Counted from the stretch's first letter, positions 8,951 to 17,760 are shown. The stretch is DNA of 64,000 bases from Microbacterium sp. K24 (GCF_004794465.1 NZ_SSDJ01000152.1:1-64000); one strand, 5' to 3'. Numbers and translations: made by a program. The notes: generated from the letters alone by a model not told the origin.

Positions 8951-10411
8951 ATGGCTTCTGCCGCGCCTGCCCTGACCCGCACCGAGACCGATTCCCTCGG
9001 GAGCATGGAGATTCCCGTCGACGCGTACTGGGGGATCCACACCGCCCGCGCCGATGCGAACTTCCCGATCACCAAACGCCCGATCTCGGTCTATCCCGAT
9101 CTCGTGATCGCGCTCGCGATGGTCAAGCAGGCCAGCGCCCGAGCCAACCGTCAGATCGGCGTCCTCGACCCGGAGCGCGCGGATCTCATCGACCGGGCAG
9201 CCCAGCGCGTGATCGACGGCGAGTTCCACGAGCAGTTCACGGTCGGCGTCATCCAGGGTGGTGCCGGCACCTCGACCAACATGAACGCGAACGAGGTCAT
9301 CACCAACATCGCGCTCGAGATGGCCGGACGCGAGAAGGGCGACTACGCCTTCCTGTCGCCGATCGACCACACCAACCGCAGCCAGTCGACGAACGACGTG
9401 TACCCCACGGCCGTGAAGATCGGCCTCTCGCTGACGCTCCGCTCACTGCTCGAGGAGCTCGACCTGCTGCGCCTGTCGTTCCTCGCGAAGTCCCGCGAGT
9501 TCCACGACGTGCTCAAGGTCGGCCGCACGCAGCTGCAGGACGCGGTCCCGATGACGCTCGGGCAGGAGTTCCACGGCTTCGCGTCCACGCTCGGCTTCGA
9601 CCACACCCGCCTGACCGAGAACGCCTCGCTGATGTTCGAGATCAACATGGGCGCGACGGCGATCGGCACCGGCATCACCACGCACCCGGACTACGCGCCG
9701 GCCGTGCTCAAGCACCTGCGCGAGATCACGTCGCTCGACCTGAAGACGTCGGCCGACCTCGTGGAGGCGACCAGCGACACCGGGTCCTTCATGTCGTTCT
9801 CGTCGACGCTCAAGCGCAACGCGATGAAGCTGTCGAAGATCTGCAACGACCTCCGTCTGCTCTCGTCCGGACCGCAGGCGGGCTTCGGCGAGATCAACCT
9901 CCCCGCGATGCAGGCCGGTTCGAGCATCATGCCCGGCAAGGTCAACCCGGTGATCCCCGAGGTCGTGAATCAGGTCGCGTTCGCCGTCGCCGGCGCCGAC
10001 ATGACCGTCACGATGGCGGCCGAGGCGGGGCAGCTGCAGCTGAATGCCTTCGAGCCCGTGATCGCGCACTCGATCTTCCAGTCCATCACCTGGATGCGCC
10101 AGGCGATGTGGACGCTGCGCGTCAACTGCGTCGACGGCATCACCGCGAACCGCGACCGTCTGGGCGCGATGGTCGGCGCCTCGGTCGGCGTCATCACCGC
10201 CCTCACGCCGTTCATCGGTTACGCGGCGGCTGCGGCGCTCGCGAAGACGGCGCTGCTCACGAACCGCAACGTGGCCGACCTGGTCGTCGAGGCGGGCCTC
10301 ATGTCGCGCGACGAGGTCACCAAGCAGCTGTCGCCGGCGCGTCTCTCCGGGCTGGAGGCCATCACGGCGGCGATCCCCGTGATCACGCCGGAGGATCTCG
10401 TCGAGATCTGA
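8951..10411 (+). CDS. aspA: Aspartate ammonia-lyase
   Basis: Reversibly deaminates L-aspartate to fumarate and ammonia in the cytoplasm. The 486 residues show the class II fumarase/aspartase superfamily blocks: GGAGTSTNMNANE near 100-112, the THPDY-containing segment, and the SS-loop signature GSSIMPGKVNP at about 325-335, whose second Ser is the catalytic base. It is distinguished from fumarase by the aspartase-like N-terminus (GSMEIPVDAYWGIHTARA). Single gene ended by a strong bidirectional hairpin. Confidence 0.94.
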   Translation: MASAAPALTRTETDSLGSMEIPVDAYWGIHTARADANFPITKRPISVYPDLVIALAMVKQASARANRQIGVLDPERADLIDRAAQRVIDGEFHEQFTVGVIQGGAGTSTNMNANEVITNIALEMAGREKGDYAFLSPIDHTNRSQSTNDVYPTAVKIGLSLTLRSLLEELDLLRLSFLAKSREFHDVLKVGRTQLQDAVPMTLGQEFHGFASTLGFDHTRLTENASLMFEINMGATAIGTGITTHPDYAPAVLKHLREITSLDLKTSADLVEATSDTGSFMSFSSTLKRNAMKLSKICNDLRLLSSGPQAGFGEINLPAMQAGSSIMPGKVNPVIPEVVNQVAFAVAGADMTVTMAAEAGQLQLNAFEPVIAHSIFQSITWMRQAMWTLRVNCVDGITANRDRLGAMVGASVGVITALTPFIGYAAAAALAKTALLTNRNVADLVVEAGLMSRDEVTKQLSPARLSGLEAITAAIPVITPEDLVEI

Positions 10412-10420
10412 GGACCGAAC

Positions 10421-10459
10421 GAGAAGGGGACGGATGCGAGTCGCATCCGTCCCCTTCTC
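10421..10459. terminator. Bidirectional terminator between aspA and the FAH gene
   Basis: A perfect 19-base inverted repeat beginning GAGAAGGGGACGG with its complement ending CCGTCCCCTTCTC, ten bases after the aspA stop. It serves the two convergent genes. Confidence 0.8.
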
Positions 10460-10475
10460 CGTCTCGTGCGAACGG

Positions 10476-11345
10476 TCAGCCGGTGATGCGGCAGTAGGTG
10501 GTGAGCTCGCCGAGCCCGTCGATCCCGACGGTCACCGTCGAGTGATCGCGGAGGAAGATCTGCGGGTCGCGCGAGTACCCAGCGCCGCCGGGGCTGCCGG
10601 TGGAGATCAGCGTGCCGGGCAGGAGGGTGACCGACTGCGACAGGTGCGCGATCAGCTTCGCCACGGAGCGGACCATCTGTCCGGTGCTCGCATCCTGCAC
10701 GGTGTGACCGTCGACGACGGCCCAGATGTGCAGGTCCTGGGGATCGGCGACCTCATCGGCCGTGACCGCGAACGGGCCGGTGGGCGTGAACCCGTCGAAG
10801 GACTTGCACCGGGACCACTGCGCCTCGGAGAACTGGATGTTGCGGGCGGTGATGTCGTTGACCACCGTGTAGCCCCAGACATGCGAGAGCGCGTCGGCCT
10901 CGCTCACGTCTTTCGCCGGGGTGCCCATGATCACGCCGAGCTCCGCCTCGTAGTCGACCGCCTCGCTGAGCGCGCGCGTCCACGACGTGATCTGCTCGTG
11001 CCCGTTCAACGAGTTCGGCCACAGCGTGAACACGGTCGGCGCGGAGTCGGTCTTGAGCCCGAGCTCACTGGAGTGCGCGGCGTAGTTCAGGCCGACGGCC
11101 AGCACCGCCGGGGGAGCGAGCACGGCGGAATCGAACGTCCAGTCGCCGAGCGGATGCCGCGGCGCAGTGCCCTCGGCGAGGGCGGCGCGCAGTTCGTCGA
11201 GCACCCCGTCACCTCTCTCGATGAGCTTCTGCAGGGTCGCAGGAGCATCGTTGAGGAGGTCAGAGACGAGGATGGCGTCCGAATCCTGCACCACGGCGAG
11301 AACCGCGAGAGGGGAGTCAGGACGGCGCAGATGAGCGAACCGCAT
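10476..11345 (-). CDS. Fumarylacetoacetate hydrolase family protein
   Basis: 289 residues of the FAH fold, metal-dependent C-C bond hydrolases or decarboxylases of aromatic and sugar-acid breakdown. The core starts near residue 80 with VGLNYAAHSSELG; acidic metal ligands sit in DYEAELGVIMG and VVNDITARNIQ; the C-terminal half has ISTGSPGGAGY. The first 75 residues form the usual small N-terminal domain. No other catabolic genes lie nearby, so the substrate is open. The ATG has TAGCGT exactly six bases upstream (leaderless pattern), divergent from the PrsW gene. Confidence 0.88.
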   Translation of the reverse strand: MRFAHLRRPDSPLAVLAVVQDSDAILVSDLLNDAPATLQKLIERGDGVLDELRAALAEGTAPRHPLGDWTFDSAVLAPPAVLAVGLNYAAHSSELGLKTDSAPTVFTLWPNSLNGHEQITSWTRALSEAVDYEAELGVIMGTPAKDVSEADALSHVWGYTVVNDITARNIQFSEAQWSRCKSFDGFTPTGPFAVTADEVADPQDLHIWAVVDGHTVQDASTGQMVRSVAKLIAHLSQSVTLLPGTLISTGSPGGAGYSRDPQIFLRDHSTVTVGIDGLGELTTYCRITG

Positions 11346-11351
11346 GCTTCT

Positions 11352-11428
11352 ACGCTACCGGGTGGTGGGGGATCGCCGCCTGGAGGTCTTCACCAGAACA
11401 GAGCGATGACCCTTGTGCCCCATAAGCT
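11352..11428. promoter_or_regulatory. Divergent leaderless promoters, FAH gene and PrsW gene
   Basis: TAGCGT at 11352-11357 (minus) is six bases before the ATG at 11345. TAAGCT at 11423-11428 (plus) is six bases before the ATG at 11435. No Shine-Dalgarno precedes either start. Confidence 0.45.
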
Positions 11429-11434
11429 TCTGCT

Positions 11435-12736
11435 ATGAGTCTCGGAGGACCTCCCCAGCCGCAGCAGCCGTCGCCCTATACGCCGCCGCCTGCGCAGCCG
11501 GCGAACGCGCCGCAGTACTCCGCGCCGCAGTACGCGCAGTCGCCGTACACGCCGCCGCAGTTCTCGGCCCAGCCCGGATACGCATCGGCTCTCGCGCAGC
11601 CCACCCCGTACACGCCACCCGCGCCCGTCGCCCCCTCGCCGGCGCCGTCGCTGCCCGCGCTGCCGGTGCCGACGCGGAAGGGACGCACCGTCTCGCTCTG
11701 GCTCTTCGCGTTCCTGGGCTTCCTGCTCCTCGCGCTGATCGGGTACTTCGGGTGGGCGCTCGGTCCGGCGGCGTCGGTGATCGGCCTCGTGCTCGCTCTC
11801 ATCCCGCTCACGATCGTCTTCCTCGGGGTGCGCATCATCGACCGCTGGGAGCCCGAGCCGAAGCGTCTCGTGTTCTTCGCGATCGCCTGGGGAGCCATCG
11901 CGGCGATCGGGCTGACCCTCCTCGTCGATCTCGGGCTCACGCTGCTCGTCGGTCCGCGCGGCGACACGTTCTCGGCGGTGGTGCAGGCGCCGATCGTGGA
12001 GGAGTTCTGGAAGGGCTTCGGAGTCTTCCTGATCTTCCTCGTGGCGCGCCGCGCCTTCGACGGCCCCGTCGACGGGGTCGTCTACGGTGCTCTGGTCGGC
12101 GCCGGGTTCGCCTTCACCGAGAACATCCAGTACTTCGCGATCAGCCTCATCGAAGGCGGGGGCGAGCAGCTCACCGTCACGTTCGTGGTGCGCGCCCTGC
12201 TCTCACCCTTCGCGCACGCGATGTTCACCTCGCTGACCGGCTTCGCGATCGGTCTCGCCGCGCGTCGTCACGCGTCGGCGGGCGCAGCCCTGGGCGTAGG
12301 CCTCCTCGGGATGCTCGGCGCGATCGTGCTGCACGCCCTGTGGAACGGCTCCGCGACGTTCGCCGACTTCTTCGGGCTGTACTTCACGCTCCAGGTGCCG
12401 CTCTTCCTCGGCTTCATCTTCGGGATCATCATGCTCCGGCGCGAGGAGTCACGTCTCACGAGATCGCGTCTCGGCGAGTACGCGGCCGCGGGCTGGTTCA
12501 CGCCCGAAGAGGTCACGATGCTCGCGACTCCGGCCGGACGCAAGGTGGGACTCGCCTGGGCGGCGCAGCTGCGCGGAGACCGGCGCCCGCTCATGCGGGA
12601 GTTCATCAAGGATGCGACGGCGCTGGCATCGGTGCGCCAGCGGGCGATCACCGGACGGGATCCGCTCGCGGCCGAAGACGAGAGGGCGCTGCTCATCCGC
12701 ACGCGGGCGACGAGGGCGGCGCTGCTCGCCTATTGA
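11435..12736 (+). CDS. PrsW family intramembrane metalloprotease
   Basis: Multi-pass membrane protease of the PrsW/CAAX-protease superfamily, which in Bacillus cuts an anti-sigma factor. The 433 residues start with about 75 Pro/Gln/Tyr-rich residues (YTPP repeats), then about eight membrane segments. The conserved EE in IVEEFWKGF (189-190), the ENIQY block near 229 and the His of HALWNG near 299 are the expected active-site residues. A 90-residue cytoplasmic C-terminal region follows. No anti-sigma gene is adjacent, so the target is unknown. Confidence 0.88.
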   Translation: MSLGGPPQPQQPSPYTPPPAQPANAPQYSAPQYAQSPYTPPQFSAQPGYASALAQPTPYTPPAPVAPSPAPSLPALPVPTRKGRTVSLWLFAFLGFLLLALIGYFGWALGPAASVIGLVLALIPLTIVFLGVRIIDRWEPEPKRLVFFAIAWGAIAAIGLTLLVDLGLTLLVGPRGDTFSAVVQAPIVEEFWKGFGVFLIFLVARRAFDGPVDGVVYGALVGAGFAFTENIQYFAISLIEGGGEQLTVTFVVRALLSPFAHAMFTSLTGFAIGLAARRHASAGAALGVGLLGMLGAIVLHALWNGSATFADFFGLYFTLQVPLFLGFIFGIIMLRREESRLTRSRLGEYAAAGWFTPEEVTMLATPAGRKVGLAWAAQLRGDRRPLMREFIKDATALASVRQRAITGRDPLAAEDERALLIRTRATRAALLAY

Positions 12737-12774
12737 GGTTCGCAGGTGTGCTGGCGGGAGAGAGGCGGTTCGGG

Positions 12775-13464
12775 ATGAGCACCTTCGCGCTGATCCACGG
12801 CGGCGGGGACGTCGGCTGGTCCTGGCATCTCGTCGCTGCCGAGCTCGAGACGAAGGGGCATGAGGCGATCGCCCCCGACCTTCCGGCGGACGATGACTCC
12901 CTGACGCTCGAGGACTACGCGGATGCCGTCGTGGCGGCTGTCGGCGACCGGAAGGACGTCGTCGTCGTCGGGCACTCGTTCGGAGGCTTCACGGCTCCTC
13001 TCGTCGCGGAGAGGCTCTCCGCCGATGTCCTCGTGCTGCTGGCCGGGATGATCCCCGCGCCCGGTGAGCCACCCGAGCTGTGGTGGGACGACACCGGCTA
13101 CGGGGCGGCGGTCGAAGAGCAGTCGGGGCGCGACGGAGGGCTGACGGGCAACGACGACCCGTACGTGAGCTTCTACAACGGCGTCCCGCGCGAACTGGCG
13201 TCTGCGGCGCTGAGCAAGGAGCGCGCGCATCCGTCGCAGGCGGCGATGTCGGCACCCTGGCCGCTCGCCGAGTGGCCGACCGTGCCGACGCGGTTCATCG
13301 TGTGCGCCGACGACCGCTTCTTCCCCGCGGACTTCCTCCGCGATCTCGCTCAGCAGCGTCTCGGGATCGTCGCGGACGAGGTTCCCGGTGGACACTGCGC
13401 GATGCTGAGTCATCCGCAGGAGATCGCCGCGCTCCTGGTCGACTATGCGGAGAACGTCTCGTAG
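12775..13464 (+). CDS. Alpha/beta hydrolase
   Basis: 229-residue alpha/beta hydrolase resembling plant-type esterase and hydroxynitrile-lyase relatives. Motifs: oxyanion loop HGGGDVGWSW near 9-18, nucleophile elbow GHSFGG with Ser near 67, acid in CADDRF near 178, His in GGHCAM near 207. The start is the ATG after GAGAGGCGG; the same frame is open much further upstream only as a shadow of the PrsW gene. It lies 38 bases after that gene, so they may share a transcript. Substrate unknown. Confidence 0.87.
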   Translation: MSTFALIHGGGDVGWSWHLVAAELETKGHEAIAPDLPADDDSLTLEDYADAVVAAVGDRKDVVVVGHSFGGFTAPLVAERLSADVLVLLAGMIPAPGEPPELWWDDTGYGAAVEEQSGRDGGLTGNDDPYVSFYNGVPRELASAALSKERAHPSQAAMSAPWPLAEWPTVPTRFIVCADDRFFPADFLRDLAQQRLGIVADEVPGGHCAMLSHPQEIAALLVDYAENVS

Positions 13465-13480
13465 AGACCCCCGGAGCAAG

Positions 13481-13531
13481 ACTCAGCGCCCGGTGCTGCG
13501 GCGATGCCTGCATGTCTCCCGGGCGCTGAGT
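13481..13531. terminator. Bidirectional hairpin between the hydrolase and the Cache gene
   Basis: ACTCAGCGCCCGG (13481-13493) pairs perfectly with CCGGGCGCTGAGT (13519-13531) across a 25-base loop. It lies between two convergent genes. The rest of this gap shows nothing. Confidence 0.6.
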
Positions 13532-13575
13532 TGGTCTGTAAACAGCGTGCACCCGGCCATGCGGGGTGTCAAGGG

Positions 13576-14283
13576 TCAGTTGGCCGTCGCGTCGACGATG
13601 ACCTCGAGCGGGACGTCCGCGCAGGCGAACCGGGGCAGTTCCGCCCAACGAGTGCTGCGCACGGCGTCGCCGGTCGCGCACTGCGGATCGGTCGAGAGCA
13701 CGATGCGGCCGATGCTGTTGATGACGGTGATCTCGCGATCGAGTTCTGCGAGACGGGGAAGCAGATCCCGCTCGACCTCCGAGACGAGCATGTCGAGTCC
13801 CGCGACACCGATCCGCTCCCCGTCGATCTCTGCCGGGACGGCGATCGTGATGGTGTACTCGTCGCTGCAGAGATAGTCGACGTAGGGACCGGCCATGTGC
13901 GGTCGGCCGGTGGCCATCGGTATGCGGTACCACTCGAGCACGCTGTAATCGATGTTCTCCTTGTTCAGCGACTGCGCGGCGAGCACGAGCTGCCGACGAT
14001 CCTCGCCCTGCCACCACGCCAGGTGACTGCGGGCGTCGGCGGGGAGATCGATCGCGGCGATGAAGCCGGCGCCGTAGACGGGAGCATCCGTGGTCTCCAG
14101 AGTGTCCAGCGCATGGGGCTCCACAAGCGCGTCGATGCGCCCGCTGGTGAGAGCCTCGGATCTCCGGACTGCGGCGATCCGCTCGGCGAAGGGACCCACC
14201 CACTCGAGCAGACTGCGCGTCGGACCGGAGAAGTACTCCGCCACGATGTCCGCGGCGGCGCGGACCGTTCCATCTGCTGTCAT
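13576..14283 (-). CDS. Soluble Cache-like (PDC) sensor domain protein
   Basis: 235 residues resembling a double Cache fold, the extracellular ligand sensor of chemoreceptors and kinases: a long N-terminal helix, then YRIPMATGRPHMAGPYVDY, then YTITIAVP and GVAGLDMLVSEVE, which are the recurring Cache strands. Unusually there is no signal peptide, no membrane segment and no output domain, so it should be a free cytoplasmic ligand-binding protein. It follows the GntR gene by 47 bases and is probably co-transcribed. The start is the ATG after GGAGGAAG. I infer it senses the same small molecule as the regulator. Confidence 0.7.
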   Translation of the reverse strand: MTADGTVRAAADIVAEYFSGPTRSLLEWVGPFAERIAAVRRSEALTSGRIDALVEPHALDTLETTDAPVYGAGFIAAIDLPADARSHLAWWQGEDRRQLVLAAQSLNKENIDYSVLEWYRIPMATGRPHMAGPYVDYLCSDEYTITIAVPAEIDGERIGVAGLDMLVSEVERDLLPRLAELDREITVINSIGRIVLSTDPQCATGDAVRSTRWAELPRFACADVPLEVIVDATAN

Positions 14284-14330
14284 CGTCGTCGCTTCCTCCG
14301 GATCGGTGGCGGGGTCTTCCTGCATGCGGC

Positions 14331-15134
14331 TCAGTCGGTCTTCGCTGCCGCCTGCGTCTGGATCAGGGCATCGATGACTTCGGCGACCATCGTCTCGGTG
14401 CGGGTCCCTGCGGCATCGGCATCCGCGTCCTCCACCGCTTCGCAGACCGCCGTGAGATGCTGCCCCTGCCTGCGGTGATCGTCGGAGGTGTGCGCGGCGA
14501 GCCGCAGATAGGGGGAGAACTCGGCCTGGAGCTTCATCTGCTCGCGGGTCAGCCGGGCGGACTGGCTCAACGCCACGATCTCGATCTGCACGTCGTCGAG
14601 CAGGCGACGCTGCGATTCGCCGTCGAGGTCGTCGAGGCGTTCCAGCCGTCGACGGACCTGCCGCGCTTCGGACGGATCGGCTCGGCGGGCGGCCAGGCGC
14701 ACGCCGGCGCCGGTGATCGCGGCGTAATGGGCTCCGAGATCGCGGAGCGAGACCCGGGAGGACAGGCGGATGGCCTCCCGTGCGAACGAGAGCGGGTCGG
14801 CATGTGCGGCGACGAAGCTGCCGCCGTTGCGTCCGCGCCGGGTGACGACCAGGCCGCGCCCCCGCATGGCGAGCAGCGCTTCGCGCACGGTGACCGGTGC
14901 GACCCCGAGACTCCGCGCCAGTTCCGCTTCCGACGGGAGCCGCTCGCCGGCGCGGAGATGACCGCGGGTGATCGCATCGACCAGACGGCGTTCGACGAGT
15001 GCGGCGCGGCCTTCGTCGCCGATCGGCTGGAACAGCACGCCATGGAGCCGATGCGGACGCTGGTGCGCGGCGGCTGAGCCGTGCGGAGGCGCGTGGGAAT
15101 CGGCGGCTCCCGGAGGCGTCGAAATCGATTCCAT
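14331..15134 (-). CDS. GntR (FadR-type) transcriptional regulator
   Basis: 267 residues. The GntR winged helix covers about 45-105 (ERLPSEAELARSLGVAPVTV), followed by an FCD-like helical domain. The N-terminal 40 residues are His/Ala/Pro-rich and disordered-looking. I prefer the ATG at 15134 because CAGAAT sits six bases before it, like other leaderless starts here; an in-frame ATG at 15155 is the alternative. First gene of an operon with the Cache protein, divergent from the FKBP gene. Confidence 0.88.
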   Translation of the reverse strand: MESISTPPGAADSHAPPHGSAAAHQRPHRLHGVLFQPIGDEGRAALVERRLVDAITRGHLRAGERLPSEAELARSLGVAPVTVREALLAMRGRGLVVTRRGRNGGSFVAAHADPLSFAREAIRLSSRVSLRDLGAHYAAITGAGVRLAARRADPSEARQVRRRLERLDDLDGESQRRLLDDVQIEIVALSQSARLTREQMKLQAEFSPYLRLAAHTSDDHRRQGQHLTAVCEAVEDADADAAGTRTETMVAEVIDALIQTQAAAKTD

Positions 15135-15233
15135 GTTGCGATTCTGCACTGTCATCAGCCGCTTGTCGAAGTGTTCGCTCTGAGCAGGTGCTGCCGCGTT
15201 GACCCGTCCGCATGCCTCCGGTTGGATGGAAGC

Positions 15234-15602
15234 ATGACTGATCGCACAAAGCCTGAGTTCGACGCCCCCACTGGTACCGCTCCCACGGAACTCGTCATCC
15301 GCGACCTCATCGAGGGCGACGGCGCCGAGGCGAAGCCCGGTGACACCGTGACCGTCCACTACGCCGGCGTGGAGTTCGATTCCGGCGAGGAGTTCGACTC
15401 GTCGTGGGGACGCGGCGAGACCATCCAGTTCCCCCTCCGCGGCCTGATCCAGGGCTGGCAGGACGGCATCCCGGGCATGAAGGTCGGCGGACGTCGTGAG
15501 CTGGTCATCCCGCCCCACCTCGCATACGGGCCGGCCGGCGGAGGTCATTTCCTCTCCGGCAAGACGCTGATCTTCATCATCGATCTCGTCGCCGTCGGCT
15601 GA
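15234..15602 (+). CDS. FKBP-type peptidyl-prolyl cis-trans isomerase
   Basis: 122-residue single-domain FKBP that speeds proline isomerisation in protein folding. The family core is complete: DTVTVHYAGV, FDSSWGRGE, FPLRGLIQGWQDGIPGMKVG, then RELVIPPHLAYG and LIFIIDLV at the end. No signal peptide, hence cytoplasmic. The start at 15234 follows GGATGGA. Single gene with a strong terminator. Confidence 0.94.
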   Translation: MTDRTKPEFDAPTGTAPTELVIRDLIEGDGAEAKPGDTVTVHYAGVEFDSGEEFDSSWGRGETIQFPLRGLIQGWQDGIPGMKVGGRRELVIPPHLAYGPAGGGHFLSGKTLIFIIDLVAVG

Positions 15603-15620
15603 ATCGACGCCTATCGGATG

Positions 15621-15654
15621 CAGACGCCTCGCTCCTCCGGGAGCGAGGCGTCTG
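15621..15654 (+). terminator. Rho-independent-type hairpin after the FKBP gene
   Basis: CAGACGCCTCGCTCC pairs perfectly over 15 bases with GGAGCGAGGCGTCTG across a TCCG loop, 18 bases after the stop. Confidence 0.8.
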
Positions 15655-15783
15655 TGCGTGGGGAAAAGAAATCCTCGCGCCGGGGAATACATGCGCGTGA
15701 ATGCAAGTTGGGTCACATGATGCCGCGAACGCGGCCCCTGTCCCTCCGCCGCTCCGGCGGCCGACGTCTCGAGGAGAGAAATC

Positions 15784-16338
15784 ATGACCAGCATCGACAT
15801 TCCCGGCTACCGTTCCGGCACGTGGGTCCTCGACCCCGCCCACAGCGAGGTGACGTTCAGCGTCCGTCACATGATGATCTCGAAGGTGCGCGGAAAGTTC
15901 GGCGTCAAGAACGCCACCCTCGTCGCCCCAGAGAACCCGCTCGAGGCCAAGGTCGAGGCCTCGGTCGACGTCACCTCGATCGACACCAACGACGAGGGCC
16001 GCGACGCGCACCTGCGCTCGGGTGACTTCTTCGACACCGAGAACTTCCCGACCATGGAGTTCGTCTCCACCGGTGCGCACGTCAAGGGCGACGAGCTGTT
16101 CGTCGACGGAGACCTCACCATCCGCGGCGTCACCAAGCCGGTCAGCTTCGAGCTCGACTTCGGCGGCTTCGGCACCGACCCGTACGGCAACTACAAGGCG
16201 GGCGCGTCCGCCAAGACCGTGATCAACCGCGAGGACTTCGGCCTCACCTGGAACGCCGCTCTCGAGACCGGCGGCGTGCTGGTGGGCAAGGACGTCACGA
16301 TCAGCCTCGACCTGCAGGGCGCCCTGCAGCAGGACTGA
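15784..16338 (+). CDS. YceI family protein
   Basis: 184 residues forming the YceI lipocalin-like barrel, which binds polyisoprenoids or similar lipids. It begins with the typical WVLDPAHSEVTFSVRHMM and contains FDTENFPTMEFVSTG and LTIRGVTKPV. No signal peptide, so a cytoplasmic form. GAGGAGAG seven bases before the ATG is a good ribosome binding site. Single gene; the 129-base gap before it shows no further feature. The physiological ligand is unknown. Confidence 0.92.
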   Translation: MTSIDIPGYRSGTWVLDPAHSEVTFSVRHMMISKVRGKFGVKNATLVAPENPLEAKVEASVDVTSIDTNDEGRDAHLRSGDFFDTENFPTMEFVSTGAHVKGDELFVDGDLTIRGVTKPVSFELDFGGFGTDPYGNYKAGASAKTVINREDFGLTWNAALETGGVLVGKDVTISLDLQGALQQD

Positions 16339-16357
16339 CGACGTCGGACCGCATCAC

Positions 16358-16389
16358 GAGAACCCCGGGCCTCACGGCTCGGGGTTCTC
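16358..16389. terminator. Bidirectional terminator, YceI gene and MFS gene
   Basis: GAGAACCCCG pairs with CGGGGTTCTC over 10 bases across a 12-base loop. It overlaps the last codons of the convergent MFS gene. Confidence 0.7.
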
Positions 16390-17664
16390 TGCGTCGTAGT
16401 CGTGGAAGCGGCTGTTCCGGCGCGCGAGCAGCGCCACCAGCGCGATCACGAGGATTCCGCCGAGGAGCGGCGGGAACCAGAGCGCGGTCACGGTCGCGAG
16501 CGTGCCGGCGTACAGGGCGCCGACGCGCGGTCCGCCGGTGACCACGACGATGAAGACGCCCTGCAGGCGTCCGCGCATGGTGTCGGGCACGGCCGCCTGC
16601 ATCATCGTGTTGCGATAGATCGAGCTGACGTTGTCGGACGCGCCGGAGAGCGCGAGCGCGACGCACGCGGCGACGATCAGCGCGACAGCGGGGGAGTCCT
16701 CGGTCGCCGATCCCGAGAAGGCGCCGATGAGCAGGACGACGCCGAACAGCAGGATCGACGCGCCGTAGGCCTCCACGGCCCTCTCGATGCCGCGGCCGTG
16801 CCAGCGGTAGTGCACCACGCGGCCCGACAGCAGACTCGACGCGAAGGTGCCCACCGCGACGGCGGCGGTGAGGATTCCCGTCGTGACCGCTCCACCGCCC
16901 AGGATCACGGTGCCGAGCGCGGGGAACAGCACCAGCGGCTGCCCGAACGTCATCGCGATGATGTCGATGATGTACTGCGTGCGGATGTTGCCCGCCCGTC
17001 GCAGGAACCGCCATCCGTCGACGAGCGACGCCAGCCCGGGGCGGACGATGTCGCCCTCGGGGCGCAGCGCGGGCAGAGTCCACAGGCCGAGGAACATCGA
17101 CAGCATCAGCACGACGTCGATGGTGTAGGTCCAGCCGTAGCCGGTGAGCGCGACGAGCAGACCGGCGAGTGCGGGACCGGCCATCACCGTGACGCCGAAC
17201 GCCACCCCGTTGAGGGCGGATGCCGCGGCGAGCATGTCACGCGGGATGAGACGCGGCACGATGGCGGTGCGGGTGGCCATGCCGACCGAGTTCGCGGCCG
17301 AGTTGACGATGCTCAGCACGTAGAGCCACCAGATCGTCTCGCCGCCCGTCCACGTCAGCGTCGCGAGCAGTGCCGTGGAGGCGAAGGTCACCGTGGCGGC
17401 GATGAGTGCGACTCGGCGGCGGTCGAAGGCGTCGGCGAGCATGCCTCCGTAGAGGCCCGCGAGGACCATCGGGAGAAGTCCTGCGACGGCGATCATCGAG
17501 ACCGCGAACGTGCTCTCGGTGAGCGCGAAGACGTGCAGCATCACCGTGACGATCGTGAGCTGGCCGCCGATGCCGGCGAGCGTGGACCCGATCCACATCC
17601 GGGCGAAGGCGGGGCTGCTCTTCAGCGGGGTGAGGTCGATCAGGTGCCCGCGCGCTGCGCTCAC
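16372..17664 (-). CDS. Major facilitator superfamily transporter (MFS_3 type)
   Basis: 430-residue membrane exporter with about twelve hydrophobic segments, of the actinobacterial MFS_3 group near macrolide and siderophore exporters. Signatures: YGGMLADAFDRRRV after the second segment, and MRGRLQGVFIVV in the second half. I set the start at the GTG at 17664 because the protein then begins just before the first transmembrane segment; further upstream in frame is low-complexity sequence. The start codon overlaps a seven-codon upstream frame (GTGA). Substrate unknown. Confidence 0.85.
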   Translation of the reverse strand: MSAARGHLIDLTPLKSSPAFARMWIGSTLAGIGGQLTIVTVMLHVFALTESTFAVSMIAVAGLLPMVLAGLYGGMLADAFDRRRVALIAATVTFASTALLATLTWTGGETIWWLYVLSIVNSAANSVGMATRTAIVPRLIPRDMLAAASALNGVAFGVTVMAGPALAGLLVALTGYGWTYTIDVVLMLSMFLGLWTLPALRPEGDIVRPGLASLVDGWRFLRRAGNIRTQYIIDIIAMTFGQPLVLFPALGTVILGGGAVTTGILTAAVAVGTFASSLLSGRVVHYRWHGRGIERAVEAYGASILLFGVVLLIGAFSGSATEDSPAVALIVAACVALALSGASDNVSSIYRNTMMQAAVPDTMRGRLQGVFIVVVTGGPRVGALYAGTLATVTALWFPPLLGGILVIALVALLARRNSRFHDYDAENPEP

Positions 17665-17696
17665 TTCACGACCCCGTCCTGCACCCTCCGAGACTA
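17661..17696 (-). promoter_or_regulatory. MFS promoter with a possible leaderless seven-codon upstream frame
   Basis: TAGTCT (17691-17696) is six bases before a GTG at 17684. That GTG opens a seven-codon frame (MQDGVVK) whose TGA (17663-17661) overlaps the MFS start GTG (17664-17662). If transcription starts at 17684 as the spacing suggests, the MFS gene would be translated by coupling. Confidence 0.4.
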
Positions 17697-17754
17697 GCCG
17701 AGCGCAGAGGGCGGGGCGCTCCGGCCGCTGTCGCCGGAGCATGTCGCCGGCTGG

Positions 17755-17760
17755 TAGACT
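17755..17760 (+). promoter_or_regulatory. Possible -10 box of rpsO
   Basis: TAGACT about 92 bases before the rpsO ATG. The leader is GC-rich and may fold, as S15 autoregulatory leaders do, but I cannot name a known motif. No clear -35. Confidence 0.35.

Noticed and set aside
13576-15249. 557-residue frame read as one protein
   Set aside because: Only its last 235 residues resemble a protein (the Cache gene); the rest is antisense or out of frame to the GntR gene, and a good ATG with GGAGG stands at 14283.
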